From NCBI GenBank assembly GCA_001897605.1, contig MKTL01000006.1, positions 163,780-227,779 on the forward strand: a stretch of DNA of 64,000 nt, given 5' to 3'. The stretch is from Clostridiales bacterium 38-18 (lineage in GTDB: Bacteria > Bacillota > Clostridia > Peptostreptococcales > Acidaminobacteraceae). Positions 43,711 through 53,058 of this stretch are shown one piece after another (position 1 is the stretch's first letter; each line of letters begins with the position of its first letter). The position numbers and the translations under genes are program-made. The notes under the pieces are model-generated. The model was not told where the DNA came from. It made no database searches and saw nothing but the letters and a program-made list of their open reading frames with translations.

Positions 43711-45816
43711 ATGACGAAGTTAATTAAGTTCCTAAAGCCTTTTACGTTGCTGATTCTATTAGCCGTAGCGCTTTTATATGGTCAAGCGCAAGCAGATCTT
43801 GCTTTGCCAGACTATATGTCTAATATTGTAAATATTGGTATCCAAAGCAGTGGTATGGATTCAGCGACACCAGAGGTTTTTACTGCATCCGACCTCGGTA
43901 ATATCATGTTATTTATGTCAACAGATGATAGAGAAATCGTTTCTGCTGCCTATGAGCCCATTACGCATGATCAGTCCGAATATGCGGACTATGCAGATCG
44001 CTATACTAAACTAAATGGTGCAGATATCTATGTACTAAATAAGGATAAAGTAACGGATGCCGACCAGCTTGAGCTTATCATGTCGAAAAACATGGTTGAA
44101 ATTGGGGCGAAAATGGGCGGTAAAGAAATCGACTTAACTAATCTTGAGGATGCTTTAATCGTTCAAATGGGTCAGGATGCCAATATTAAGTACTCAGAAA
44201 ACTTAGGCCTTGACGTTGCTAAGATTCAAAAGAATTATATTCTTAAAACAGGTGGCATAATGCTCTTGATTTCGTTGTTAGGTGCACTTGCATCCATAAC
44301 TGTCGGTCTCATTGCAGCAAGAGTTGCAGCTGGCGTTGGACGTAATCTTAGAAGAGCTGTTTTTACTAAGGTTGAGAGCTTTTCAAATGCAGAGTTTGAT
44401 AAGTTTTCTACAGCCTCATTAATTACAAGAAGTACAAACGACATTACTCAAATTCAAACCCTCATGGTAATGATGATTCGTATGGTATTTTATGCGCCTT
44501 TAATGGGAATTGGCGGTGTAATAAAAGCACTAGATAAGAGCTCACATATGTCATGGATTATAGCAATAGCAGTTATCGTTTTACTTGGATTTATTATGGT
44601 TGTATTTTCTATCGCATTACCTAAGTTTAAGGCGATTCAAAAGATGGTTGATAAGCTTAACTTAGTTGTTAGAGAAAATCTTACAGGTATGATGGTTGTT
44701 AGAGCCTTCAATACACAATCATTTGAAGAAGATCGATTTGATAAGGCCAATCAGGACTTAACTAAAACGAATTTATTTGTTGGAAGAACGATGTCCTTTA
44801 TGATGCCAATAATGATGCTGATCATGAATGGTGTAACACTTACGATCGTTTGGATTGGTGCACATCAAATTGCTGATGCAACGATGCAAGTCGGTGATAT
44901 GATGGCATTTATGCAATATGCAATTCAAATTATAATGTCCTTTTTAATGCTTTCAATGATGTTTATTATGATTCCTAGAGCATCTGTAAGTGCAGGTCGT
45001 GTGGCAGAGGTACTCGAAACTGAGTTGACCATTTTAGATCCAAAACAGCCTAAAGCCATCAATAAAAATGGTAAGGGTGAGGTTGAATTTAAAAATGTCT
45101 CTTTTAAATTTCATGGCGCTGAGGAAAACATGATCAAGAATGTATCCTTTAAGGCTGAAGCTGGTAAAATGACCGCTATTATCGGTTCTACTGGTTCAGG
45201 TAAAACGACATTAATAAATTTAATTCCTAGATTCTACGATGTAACAGAAGGGCAGGTATTGGTAGATGGGGTACCTGTAAATGAAGTGAAACAGTCTGAT
45301 TTGAGAGCAATTATCGGATATGCGCCACAGAAAGCATCTTTATTTAGTGGTACAATTAAATCAAACCTGTTATTTGCTGATGAAACTGCAAGTACGGCGA
45401 GTTTAGAGGAATCTTTAGACATTGCACAAGCAACTGAGTTTGTGTCTGAAAAACCTGAGGGAATCGATGCCCCTATTTCACAAAGTGGTGGAAATGTCTC
45501 TGGTGGACAAAAGCAAAGACTTTCAATAGCTCGTGCCATAGTTAAAAAACCTAAGATCTATATATTTGATGATACCTTCTCAGCACTTGATTATAAAACA
45601 GATGTCGCATTAAGAAGTGCATTAAAGCAAAAAACAGATAATGCAACGGTCATTCTTGTCGCTCAGAGAATCGCAACAATCAAAAATGCCGATCAAATAC
45701 TTGTATTAGATGAAGGTAAACTAGTTGGCGTCGGAACACATACTGAGTTAATGCAGTCTTGTTCAACTTATCAAGAAATAGCACTTTCTCAACTTAGCAT
45801 GGAGGAATTGGCATGA
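43711..45816 (+). CDS. ABC exporter 2, subunit with degenerate ATPase site
   Basis: A 701-residue half-transporter. It differs from exporter 1 by a hydrophilic insertion of about 140 residues (roughly 36-175) between TM1 and TM2, predicted outside the cell. The ATPase domain has Walker A STGSGKTT, canonical signature NVSGGQKQR, Walker B IYIFDDTFSALD with Asp in place of the catalytic Glu, and Gln in place of the switch His (VAQRIATI), marking the degenerate site of a heterodimer. GGAG precedes the ATG. It overlaps its partner by four bases and is preceded by marR. Confidence 0.92.
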   Translation: MTKLIKFLKPFTLLILLAVALLYGQAQADLALPDYMSNIVNIGIQSSGMDSATPEVFTASDLGNIMLFMSTDDREIVSAAYEPITHDQSEYADYADRYTKLNGADIYVLNKDKVTDADQLELIMSKNMVEIGAKMGGKEIDLTNLEDALIVQMGQDANIKYSENLGLDVAKIQKNYILKTGGIMLLISLLGALASITVGLIAARVAAGVGRNLRRAVFTKVESFSNAEFDKFSTASLITRSTNDITQIQTLMVMMIRMVFYAPLMGIGGVIKALDKSSHMSWIIAIAVIVLLGFIMVVFSIALPKFKAIQKMVDKLNLVVRENLTGMMVVRAFNTQSFEEDRFDKANQDLTKTNLFVGRTMSFMMPIMMLIMNGVTLTIVWIGAHQIADATMQVGDMMAFMQYAIQIIMSFLMLSMMFIMIPRASVSAGRVAEVLETELTILDPKQPKAINKNGKGEVEFKNVSFKFHGAEENMIKNVSFKAEAGKMTAIIGSTGSGKTTLINLIPRFYDVTEGQVLVDGVPVNEVKQSDLRAIIGYAPQKASLFSGTIKSNLLFADETASTASLEESLDIAQATEFVSEKPEGIDAPISQSGGNVSGGQKQRLSIARAIVKKPKIYIFDDTFSALDYKTDVALRSALKQKTDNATVILVAQRIATIKNADQILVLDEGKLVGVGTHTELMQSCSTYQEIALSQLSMEELA

Positions 45817-47684
45817 GTGAAAAAAATAAAGATATGAAACCTTCTCAAGGTAGAAGGGGTCCTGGCTTTGGCGGTCCTCATGGTGCAATGATGGGCGGAG
45901 CGAAAGCGAAGGACTTTAAGGGCACAATCAAACGCTTATTAAACTATTTAGGTGAATACAAATTAAGAATTATCATTGTCATTATTTTCGCAATAGGTAG
46001 CGCATCGTTTGGTATCGTTGGACCAAAGCTTCTAGGTAAAGCAACCACTAAAATTTTTGAAGGTATCCTTTCTAAGGTTACTGGTACAGGTACTGGGATT
46101 GACTTTGGTTACATCGGCGGTATAATTTTAACGTTAGTTGGATTATATGGCATCAGTGCGCTATTATCTTATATTCAAGGGTTTATAATGACAGGTGTCG
46201 CAATGAAGGTCAGCTACAATATGCGACGTGATATCAGTGCTAAAATCAATCGCATTCCACTCAAGTATTATGATGATACCAATCATGGAGAAGTTCTTTC
46301 TAGAATTACAAATGATGTAGATACTGTAAGTACAACTCTAAACCAGAGTATGACACAGTTAATTTCATCTGCTACAACTGTATTGGGTGTATTGGTCATG
46401 ATGCTTAGTATCAGTGGTTTGATGACATTAGTCGCTTTAGCAATAATACCGATTTCTATGATCTTGGTTATGTTGATCGTTAAGCAATCTCAAAAGTTTT
46501 TTAAGGAGCAACAAAAACAATTGGGTCACGTTAACGGCCATATCGAGGAAATGTTCGGCGGTCATACTATAATAAAAGCATTCAATGGTGAGAAAAAAAG
46601 CATAGAGCAGTTTGAAAACTACAATGATGCACTCTATAAAACGGCATGGAAATCTCAATTCCTATCTTCAATTATGATGCCTATGATCAATATTGTTGGA
46701 AATATGGGATATGTTGCAGTCTGTGTACTTGGTGGTTCTTTAGCAGCTAAGCAAGCTATCGAGGTAGGGGATATACAAGCATTTATTCAATATGTTAGAA
46801 GCTTTACTCAACCGATATCACAGCTAGCAAATATTTCTAATATTCTTCAACAAACTGCAGCAGCAGCTGAAAGAGTTTTCGAATTCCTAGATGTAAATGA
46901 AGAGCTGGTTGATACAGAAAACCCTGTTAATGCATCAAATATTGATGGCGTTGTTGAGTTTAGAAATGTCCATTTCGGATACAATGAAAATCAAACGGTT
47001 ATTAATGATTTCTCAGTAAAAATCGAAAAGGGCCAAAAAGTTGCTATCGTTGGACCGACTGGTGCTGGTAAAACAACTATGGTCAAATTACTAATGCGTT
47101 TTTACGATATTCAATCAGGAAAGATTTTGCTTGATGGAAAAGAAATTCGCGACTTCAAGCGTTACGATTTGAGAGATCAATTTGGCATGGTGCTTCAGGA
47201 CGCATGGCTGTATAATGGAACAATAATGGAAAACATTCGATATGGTAATTTGGATGCAACCGATGAAGAGGTTATCGCTGCTGCGAAGGCTGCTCATGTT
47301 GATAGCTTTGTTCATATGCTTCCAGGTGGCTATAATATGATATTAAATGAAGAAGCAAGCAATGTATCTCAAGGTCAAAAGCAGTTAATTACAATAGCTA
47401 GAGCCTTCTTATCCGATCCAAAGCTGTTGATACTTGACGAAGCGACAAGCTCGGTTGATACAAGGACAGAGGTTCAAATTCAACAGGCGATGAACCTATT
47501 AATGGAAAATCGCACCAGCTTTATTATTGCGCATAGACTTTCAACGATCAGAGATGCGGATATGATTCTCGTTATGAATCATGGTGATATCGTAGAGCAA
47601 GGGACACACACAGAGCTACTTGCACGAAAAGGCTTCTACGCGGATCTTTATAACAGTCAGTTCGAAACCGAAGCAGCAAGTTAA
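45813..47684 (+). CDS. ABC exporter 2, subunit with canonical ATPase site
   Basis: A 623-residue half-transporter. The first 45 residues are a Gly/Met/Lys-rich cytoplasmic tail (GRRGPGFGGPHGAMMGGAKAK), then six TM helices, then the ATPase domain with Walker A GPTGAGKTT, altered signature NVSQGQKQ, Walker B LLILDEATSSVD with catalytic Glu, and switch His (IAHRLSTI). The pair matches exporter 1 part for part and is likely a multidrug exporter under MarR control. GGAGG precedes the ATG; stop and start of the two genes overlap (ATGA). Confidence 0.92.
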   Translation: MSEKNKDMKPSQGRRGPGFGGPHGAMMGGAKAKDFKGTIKRLLNYLGEYKLRIIIVIIFAIGSASFGIVGPKLLGKATTKIFEGILSKVTGTGTGIDFGYIGGIILTLVGLYGISALLSYIQGFIMTGVAMKVSYNMRRDISAKINRIPLKYYDDTNHGEVLSRITNDVDTVSTTLNQSMTQLISSATTVLGVLVMMLSISGLMTLVALAIIPISMILVMLIVKQSQKFFKEQQKQLGHVNGHIEEMFGGHTIIKAFNGEKKSIEQFENYNDALYKTAWKSQFLSSIMMPMINIVGNMGYVAVCVLGGSLAAKQAIEVGDIQAFIQYVRSFTQPISQLANISNILQQTAAAAERVFEFLDVNEELVDTENPVNASNIDGVVEFRNVHFGYNENQTVINDFSVKIEKGQKVAIVGPTGAGKTTMVKLLMRFYDIQSGKILLDGKEIRDFKRYDLRDQFGMVLQDAWLYNGTIMENIRYGNLDATDEEVIAAAKAAHVDSFVHMLPGGYNMILNEEASNVSQGQKQLITIARAFLSDPKLLILDEATSSVDTRTEVQIQQAMNLLMENRTSFIIAHRLSTIRDADMILVMNHGDIVEQGTHTELLARKGFYADLYNSQFETEAAS

Positions 47685-47701
47685 TTAAACAAATAAATAT
47701 G

Positions 47702-47744
47702 AAGTGGTTGCAATCTCAAAATTTGATTTGCAACCACTTTTTAA
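47702..47744 (+). terminator. Terminator after ABC exporter 2
   Basis: AAGTGGTTGCAA (47702-47713) pairs perfectly with TTGCAACCACTT (47728-47739), then TTTAATTT. Confidence 0.92.
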
Positions 47745-47868
47745 TTTATATCTCAATATTGCGTGGTCACAAAGTGTTAATCCCTTAATGGTTGAAAAAG
47801 AAAAAATGATATAAAAAAAGAGAAATGGGTAAAAATAATAAGAGTCATGTTTGGATAGTCATACAATC

Positions 47869-47884
47869 GTGCTATCGGTTGCAC
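47869..47884. promoter_or_regulatory. Upstream LacI-type operator of the maltodextrin operon
   Basis: GTGCtAtCGgTtGCAC: perfect outer arms GTGC/GCAC and a central CG, the LacI/MalR-family hallmark. Centre at about -82 from the predicted transcription start. Confidence 0.5.
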
Positions 47885-47923
47885 GGTTGATTAAGAAAAG
47901 ATTAGAAAAACGTGAATAAAATG

Positions 47924-47952
47924 TTGCCAGAAAATCAATAACGTTGTATAAT
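47924..47952 (+). promoter_or_regulatory. Promoter of the maltodextrin operon
   Basis: TTGCCA (47924-47929), exactly 17 bases, perfect TATAAT (47947-47952). The resulting leader of about 135 bases contains the downstream operator and a small palindrome TGCCATaATGGCA (48048-48060). This region is most of the 47685-48093 gap, which has no gene. Confidence 0.8.
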
Positions 47953-47984
47953 GAGCGTAATTGAGGTTATTTTTTTAAGCATTT

Positions 47985-48002
47985 TGTGCAAACGCATGCA
48001 CA
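47985..48002. promoter_or_regulatory. Downstream LacI-type operator of the maltodextrin operon
   Basis: TGTGCAaaCGcaTGCACA: 18 bp, 7 of 9 pairs match, central CG. It is centred at about +35, 117 bp (about 11 helical turns) from the upstream operator, with the promoter between them. Confidence 0.7.
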
Positions 48003-48093
48003 TTATGAGACACTGTTTATGATAAAATTAAGCTCAATTACTAAAGATGCCATAATGGCAAAGTGATTTAATGGGAGATGTAGGAGGATGAAA

Positions 48094-49437
48094 ATGAAAA
48101 AGTTAGTAAGTTTATTGCTAATCATGGTTATGATGTTTTCATTAGCTGCTTGCGGCGCAAAAAATGATGTCGCAGAAGAAACAACAGCAGCAGTATCAGA
48201 AACAACTGAAGCAACTGAAGCACCAAGTCTTGATGCAACTATCTCTGTTCAAGTAGAATCATCTTGGTTAGCGTATTACCAAGCAGCTGCGGATAGAGTA
48301 AAAGCAGAAAATCCAAATGCAACAATTGACTTTATCGAAGTAGGTTCTTTCGATCACTTAGATACAATCGATAAAACTGATATCTCTAATGCAGACGTAG
48401 CTGACGTATTTGCTATTCCTGCTGATAGACTTTACGGCTTAAACGATAACCAAGTTTTAGCTGCAATCGATGGTCCTGCTATGGCAGCTAACGTAGGTGG
48501 CTTTGCTGACTATGAAGCTGGTTTAGGTGGAAACTTCAAAATCGGTGATGATTATTTAGCATTCCCAATGAATATTGAAACATTAATCAATTTTGCAAAC
48601 ACTGCTAATGCAGCTACTGCTGGAATTGATTTAACTCAACCAATTGAATTCACTACATTAAAATCTGAAGATATGTTAGTTCCTTTCTGGAACGCATGGT
48701 TTGGTGTTGCATTAACAAACGCTGCTGGTATTGAATTATTAGGTAAAAATGACGATGGTACATTCTTCTCAGATTTAACAGAAGATTGGGCTAATTTACC
48801 AGCTGAAAAACAAGCATTATTTACTGCATTATTCAACTACTGGCAAGCACATGATAAAGCTGGCACACCAATGTTCGATGAAAACGCTGCATGGGGCTAC
48901 ATGGATACAGCATTCACAACAGGTGGTCAAACTTCTATCAGACTTGAAGGACCATGGTCAACTGGTAGCTTATCTGCATTAGCTGGCGATGGAAAAGATT
49001 TAGCAATTTTACCAATCAATCAAGTTACTGTAAATGGTCAACCACTTATTCACTGGAAAGGTGGATGGGGTCTTGCTATTAATGCTAGAATCGAAGAAGA
49101 TGCTGACAAAATGGCACTTGCACAAAGAATGATCGAAGAATTAATGAATACAGATTATGCAGTTGATTTCTTCACAGCAACCGGCAAAATCATGGAAAAC
49201 GTAGATCCATCAGTTTACGCAAACTCAACTTTATCTGATTCAGATAAAACTGTAATCGCTGCTGTAATCGCTTCTTATAAAGACGCACCTGCTAGACCAT
49301 TATTCTCTGAATGGGGTCAAGTATGGGATACTTGGAAAAACGGCGTTTTATCTTGGGCATCAGTAAAACCTGCTTCACCAGAAGCTGCTTATGCTGAAGT
49401 ACAAGCTTCATTCAAAGCAATGATGTTAAACTTCTAA
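48094..49437 (+). CDS. Maltodextrin-type ABC solute-binding lipoprotein (MalE-like)
   Basis: A 447-residue extracellular binding protein. Signal peptide with lipobox LAAC (lipidated Cys20), an acidic Thr/Glu-rich linker (about 27-50), then a cluster-1 sugar-binding fold. GGWGLAIN, SIRLEGPWSTGSL and the C-terminal PLFSEWGQVWDTWKNGV resemble maltose/oligosaccharide-binding proteins. The start is the ATG at 48094, six bases after AGGAGG; the ATG at 48088 touches that site. Codon choice differs from neighbouring genes (strong preference for GCT, TTA, AAC and TTC), as expected for a very abundant protein. It is the first gene of the importer operon and is followed by a hairpin that would keep its message in excess. 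Confidence 0.88.
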   Translation: MKKLVSLLLIMVMMFSLAACGAKNDVAEETTAAVSETTEATEAPSLDATISVQVESSWLAYYQAAADRVKAENPNATIDFIEVGSFDHLDTIDKTDISNADVADVFAIPADRLYGLNDNQVLAAIDGPAMAANVGGFADYEAGLGGNFKIGDDYLAFPMNIETLINFANTANAATAGIDLTQPIEFTTLKSEDMLVPFWNAWFGVALTNAAGIELLGKNDDGTFFSDLTEDWANLPAEKQALFTALFNYWQAHDKAGTPMFDENAAWGYMDTAFTTGGQTSIRLEGPWSTGSLSALAGDGKDLAILPINQVTVNGQPLIHWKGGWGLAINARIEEDADKMALAQRMIEELMNTDYAVDFFTATGKIMENVDPSVYANSTLSDSDKTVIAAVIASYKDAPARPLFSEWGQVWDTWKNGVLSWASVKPASPEAAYAEVQASFKAMMLNF

Positions 49438-49448
49438 GAACAAACAAG

Positions 49449-49484
49449 AAGAGAAGAGAGGTTTATCCTTTCTTCTCTTTTCTT
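49449..49484 (+). terminator. Hairpin/partial terminator after the binding-protein gene
   Basis: AAGAGAAGAGAGG (49449-49461) pairs with CCTTTCTTCTCTT (49467-49479, one wobble), then TTCTT. Its place between binding-protein and permease genes is typical of a differential-expression hairpin. Confidence 0.7.
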
Positions 49485-49585
49485 AAAATAGCATAATATC
49501 TTCTGAGGTATTATGATAGGACTTATGATATGATAAAATTCAAGAACAGCTTGTTCTAGAATTTTTTTATGTGAAAGGAAGTAGC

Positions 49586-50047
49586 ATGAATTCAAATTCC
49601 GTTAATACGAATCCAAGATTACCAGTAAAGCAATTATATATTTTTCTTGCAGCTTGCGCACTTATCATTTTATCTTCATCTATAGATGTTATGATTCGTG
49701 TTAAGGATTTGGATCTATTTGATCAATGGCGTTTGGCTTCAGGAATAGAGGCAGATGTAAATGATCTCTTTAATGCATATGTGACAATAAGCATGAGCAT
49801 CTATTTTTTTAAGATAATTGTTCCTATTATCTTTGGAATATACTGTTTTTATGCCTATAAAAAGATACGCGTTAATCATCTCTTCGTATTTATATGGACA
49901 GTATTGAATTTAGGCGGTCTAGCCTATGTTTTAGTTGAAAGACAGCTTGGATCGGTGTTTTTCTATCTAAGTGCAGTTGGCTATCTAATCAACGTGATAA
50001 TGTTAATTTCCTTGATGGACGTTATTAAGTTAAAGAATTCAAAGTAA
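49586..50047 (+). CDS. Small four-helix membrane protein of the importer operon
   Basis: A 153-residue protein with a short polar N-terminus and four hydrophobic helices (about 16-34, 71-93, 99-119, 125-145). I recognise no family. Between helices 1 and 2 is an external or loop segment with charged residues (VKDLDLFDQWRLASGIEADVNDLF). AAAGGAAG precedes the ATG at 49586. It lies between the binding protein and the MalF-like permease and ends 13 bases before the latter, so it is probably made with the transporter; a role in assembly or regulation is a guess. Confidence 0.65.
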   Translation: MNSNSVNTNPRLPVKQLYIFLAACALIILSSSIDVMIRVKDLDLFDQWRLASGIEADVNDLFNAYVTISMSIYFFKIIVPIIFGIYCFYAYKKIRVNHLFVFIWTVLNLGGLAYVLVERQLGSVFFYLSAVGYLINVIMLISLMDVIKLKNSK

Positions 50048-50060
50048 AGGTGGGACGATC

Positions 50061-52142
50061 TTGGGAAAATATAGTGAATTACTTTATGATGACATTGGGA
50101 CATCGTATGAAAGAAAGAACAAGTATTTGCTAGAGCTGGCACGTTTGCAAAAGCGTCTTACTCAAAATGACAGCCAAGCAGCAGAATTAATTAAAAAGCA
50201 TAAGTCAAATAAGAAGGTTCATCCTTATAATGTTGCACTTAAGGCATTTAAAAAAGAAGAAGCCAATTTTTTAAAGACTTTAAATGCTAAGAAAAAAGTA
50301 TATTCAAATGAGATTAAATCAAAGAACGATCGAAAATCGCTTCAAATGAAGGTTCAGCTTTTTGATGCAAACGAAAAAATTAAGTTTTATGAAGCTTATA
50401 CGAACTTGTCTTACGAGGCAAAGCTTGCTTATGAGGCAAGTAAAATAATCTCAAATCAGCTACCTGAGATAATAGAAACCTATGAGGTAAATCGCAATCG
50501 TTTGGCTGAGGTGAATGAACAGCTTAAGAATGTGTCAGGTGATGCAGAGTCAAAAGCAAATGCATCTTATAATGAATATAAGTCTCAACAAAATGCCAAT
50601 TTGAAGGAGCAAAAAATTGCTTTAAAAGAGAAGAGAAGAAGTCGATTAATCTCAGAAAAAGCACTTAAAAACGGAATTGTTGCACTTAAAAGAACAAGAA
50701 AAGACGAATTGGGGCAAAAGAAATTTGAATCGATCAGCTATTCATTAAAAGAAGAAAAAGCAAATTTAAAATTTGTCCTTAGTAAAGGGATAAAAAGAGA
50801 AAGAAATGTACTTAAGTCTAATATTTCTGATTTAAGAAGAAAAACACCTATAGAAATAGAAAGAACCAGTCCGTTTGTTTCAAAATTGACGGCCGTTTTA
50901 CCCGGGTTAGGTCAATTTTTAAATAAACAATATTTGAAAGCAATCCTATTCACTTTAGCAACCCTATTTATATATGTAATTGCAATTCCATACGCCCTTG
51001 GATTTGGTAATTATCAAGGTCAGGGGATAGCTGGCTTAATTTCACTTGCAGAAGGTGGTCCGAAGGTTGCTAAATCGTTGATTTTTATGATAGAGGGTAT
51101 CGTAGCAATATTACTGCTTGTGTTTGCTGTGTCGTTATTCTTACTTTCGTATTTCGATGTAAGAAAAGTTGAAAAAGATTTGATTAAAGGCACAAGACAA
51201 AGAAATTGGTTTGAGACAATAACAAAAATTAAACAAGATGGCTTCCCTTATTTGGTTTCACTTCCTGCTCTAATGGTCATTATATTTATTGTAATTGTTC
51301 CGATTATGACTACAATTTTGTTATCCTTTACTGGTATGGACCCAAAACATCAATCGAAGTTTACCTGGGTTGGTATAGATAATTATAAACTAATTGCCAC
51401 AGGAACTGGACTTGCTGGTTCTGTATTTTGGTCGATATTAGGTTGGACATTAATATGGACGTTAACAGCGACAACACTTGCGATACTTGTAGGCTTTTTG
51501 CTCGCAATTATAGCAAACAATGACAGAATAAAAGGTAAAACCTTCTTCAGAGTGGTCTACCTATTACCTTGGGCGGTTCCAGCTTTTATTACAATCATGT
51601 TTTTTAGTATCATGTTCTCGGCAGATGGCTCTATAACACAGTTAATCGAAAAGATATTTAGGGTTCATCTAGAGGTGAAAAACGATCCGTTTTTAGCAAG
51701 AGTCACATTAATCCTGCTGCAAACCTGGCTAGGAAGCTCCTATGTATTCTTATTATCAACAGGGGTACTACAAGCTATCCCAGGCGATTTGTATGAAGCT
51801 GCTCAGATTGATGGTGCAACAGAATGGCAAAAGCTAAAACGAATTACGCTACCTATCGTATTGTTCCAAACGGCGCCACTGTTGGTTGGACAGTATACGT
51901 TTAATTTCAATAATTTCTCAATTATCTATTTGTTCAATAGTGGTGGTCCATTTAATCCTTCGAAATATGGTAACCTAGCGGGGACAACTGACTTGTTGAT
52001 ATCATACATCTATAAGCTGACTATGGAAAATCAGTATCAATCCATTGGTGCAGCAATCACAATTGTTATTTCAGCAGGTCTGATGATATTTGCATTTATT
52101 GGATTTAAAAATTCAAAGGCATTTAAGGAGGAGAGGTTATAA
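50061..52142 (+). CDS. MalF-like sugar permease with long N-terminal coiled-coil extension
   Basis: A 693-residue protein. Residues 1-270 are hydrophilic, Lys/Glu-rich and helical (coiled coil predicted by eye). Next comes VLPGLGQFLNKQYLKAI (281-285 is PGLGQ), a membrane-entry motif seen in small TM2-like proteins, followed by two helices near 292-312 and 342-367. The usual MalF permease starts near 381 and has six helices and the EAA loop (YEAAQIDGATEWQKLKRITLP). Start is TTG after AAAGGTGGG. The last base of its stop is the first of malG. It forms the channel with MalG. Confidence 0.88.
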   Translation: MGKYSELLYDDIGTSYERKNKYLLELARLQKRLTQNDSQAAELIKKHKSNKKVHPYNVALKAFKKEEANFLKTLNAKKKVYSNEIKSKNDRKSLQMKVQLFDANEKIKFYEAYTNLSYEAKLAYEASKIISNQLPEIIETYEVNRNRLAEVNEQLKNVSGDAESKANASYNEYKSQQNANLKEQKIALKEKRRSRLISEKALKNGIVALKRTRKDELGQKKFESISYSLKEEKANLKFVLSKGIKRERNVLKSNISDLRRKTPIEIERTSPFVSKLTAVLPGLGQFLNKQYLKAILFTLATLFIYVIAIPYALGFGNYQGQGIAGLISLAEGGPKVAKSLIFMIEGIVAILLLVFAVSLFLLSYFDVRKVEKDLIKGTRQRNWFETITKIKQDGFPYLVSLPALMVIIFIVIVPIMTTILLSFTGMDPKHQSKFTWVGIDNYKLIATGTGLAGSVFWSILGWTLIWTLTATTLAILVGFLLAIIANNDRIKGKTFFRVVYLLPWAVPAFITIMFFSIMFSADGSITQLIEKIFRVHLEVKNDPFLARVTLILLQTWLGSSYVFLLSTGVLQAIPGDLYEAAQIDGATEWQKLKRITLPIVLFQTAPLLVGQYTFNFNNFSIIYLFNSGGPFNPSKYGNLAGTTDLLISYIYKLTMENQYQSIGAAITIVISAGLMIFAFIGFKNSKAFKEERL

Positions 52143-53035
52143 TGGTAAAAACGAAACGAAAAGAAAAACTATATCTCTCTGATAAACAGCCACTCAGCTT
52201 TATGGGTGTGATTATGCTCATTTTATCATATATCGTACTCGGTTTATGGGCGCTTGCAATTATTTTACCATTGATCGATATGATTGTTTCAGCATTTAAC
52301 GGCAGACAACAACAGTATATTATGCTCAACAGCAATTTTGAGTTTTCACTCAGACATTTCGATTATTTGTTTAATGAAACCCTGTATTTTTCATGGGTGA
52401 AAAATACTATTTTCATTGCGCTAACTACGGCGGTATTAACCTTAATCATCGTTAGCTTTACTGGTTTTGCTTACTCAAGATATCGTTTTAAAGGAAGAAA
52501 ACCATCTTTGATGGCAATTATGTTAATACAAACGATTCCAGCATTTGCTGGGATTACAGCCTACTACACAATGCATTCGGTTATTTCTTCCATCGCACCA
52601 TTTTTCTCAAGACAGATGATGTTGATACTCATCTATGCGGGTGGTGGTATTGCAAGTAACACGTTCATATTAAAAGGCTATATCGATTCGATTTCTACTG
52701 AACTTGATGATGCTGCAAGAATGGATGGCTGCTCAAGTATGCAGGTGTATCGTTTGATTATTATGCCGATTGCTCGTCCTATGCTTGCAATTATTGCTCT
52801 TTGGTCGTTTATAGGTCCATTTATGGATTATTTATTACCGAGAGTTTTGTTAACAAGTCCTGAGTCATATACTTTGGCAGCTGGTCTGTTTACTTTAATC
52901 AATGACTTTAGAACATTAAATCAACCGGCATTTGCGGCTGGTGGTTTACTCACTGCGGTACCAATCGTTGCCTTGTTTATCGTATTACAAAAACAATTGG
53001 TATCAGGCTTATCACAAGGATCAGTTAAAGGATAA
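52142..53035 (+). CDS. MalG-like sugar permease
   Basis: A 297-residue inner-membrane permease with six helices and the EAA loop that docks the ATPase (TELDDAARMDGCSSMQVYRLIIMPIARP). The external loop after helix 1 and C-terminal ending KQLVSGLSQGSVKG match MalG-type proteins (QRWLVGGLTAGGVKG in Escherichia coli), supporting a maltose/maltodextrin assignment. GGAGAGG precedes the start. Partner of the preceding MalF-like subunit. Confidence 0.92.
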   Translation: MVKTKRKEKLYLSDKQPLSFMGVIMLILSYIVLGLWALAIILPLIDMIVSAFNGRQQQYIMLNSNFEFSLRHFDYLFNETLYFSWVKNTIFIALTTAVLTLIIVSFTGFAYSRYRFKGRKPSLMAIMLIQTIPAFAGITAYYTMHSVISSIAPFFSRQMMLILIYAGGGIASNTFILKGYIDSISTELDDAARMDGCSSMQVYRLIIMPIARPMLAIIALWSFIGPFMDYLLPRVLLTSPESYTLAAGLFTLINDFRTLNQPAFAAGGLLTAVPIVALFIVLQKQLVSGLSQGSVKG

Positions 53036-53058
53036 TTTAGATTGTATAGGAGGATTCG

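Noticed and set aside
48048-48060. Small palindrome TGCCATaATGGCA in the leader of the importer operon
   Set aside because: Too short for an RNA hairpin and without the central CG of the LacI sites; kept only as a remark in the promoter entry.
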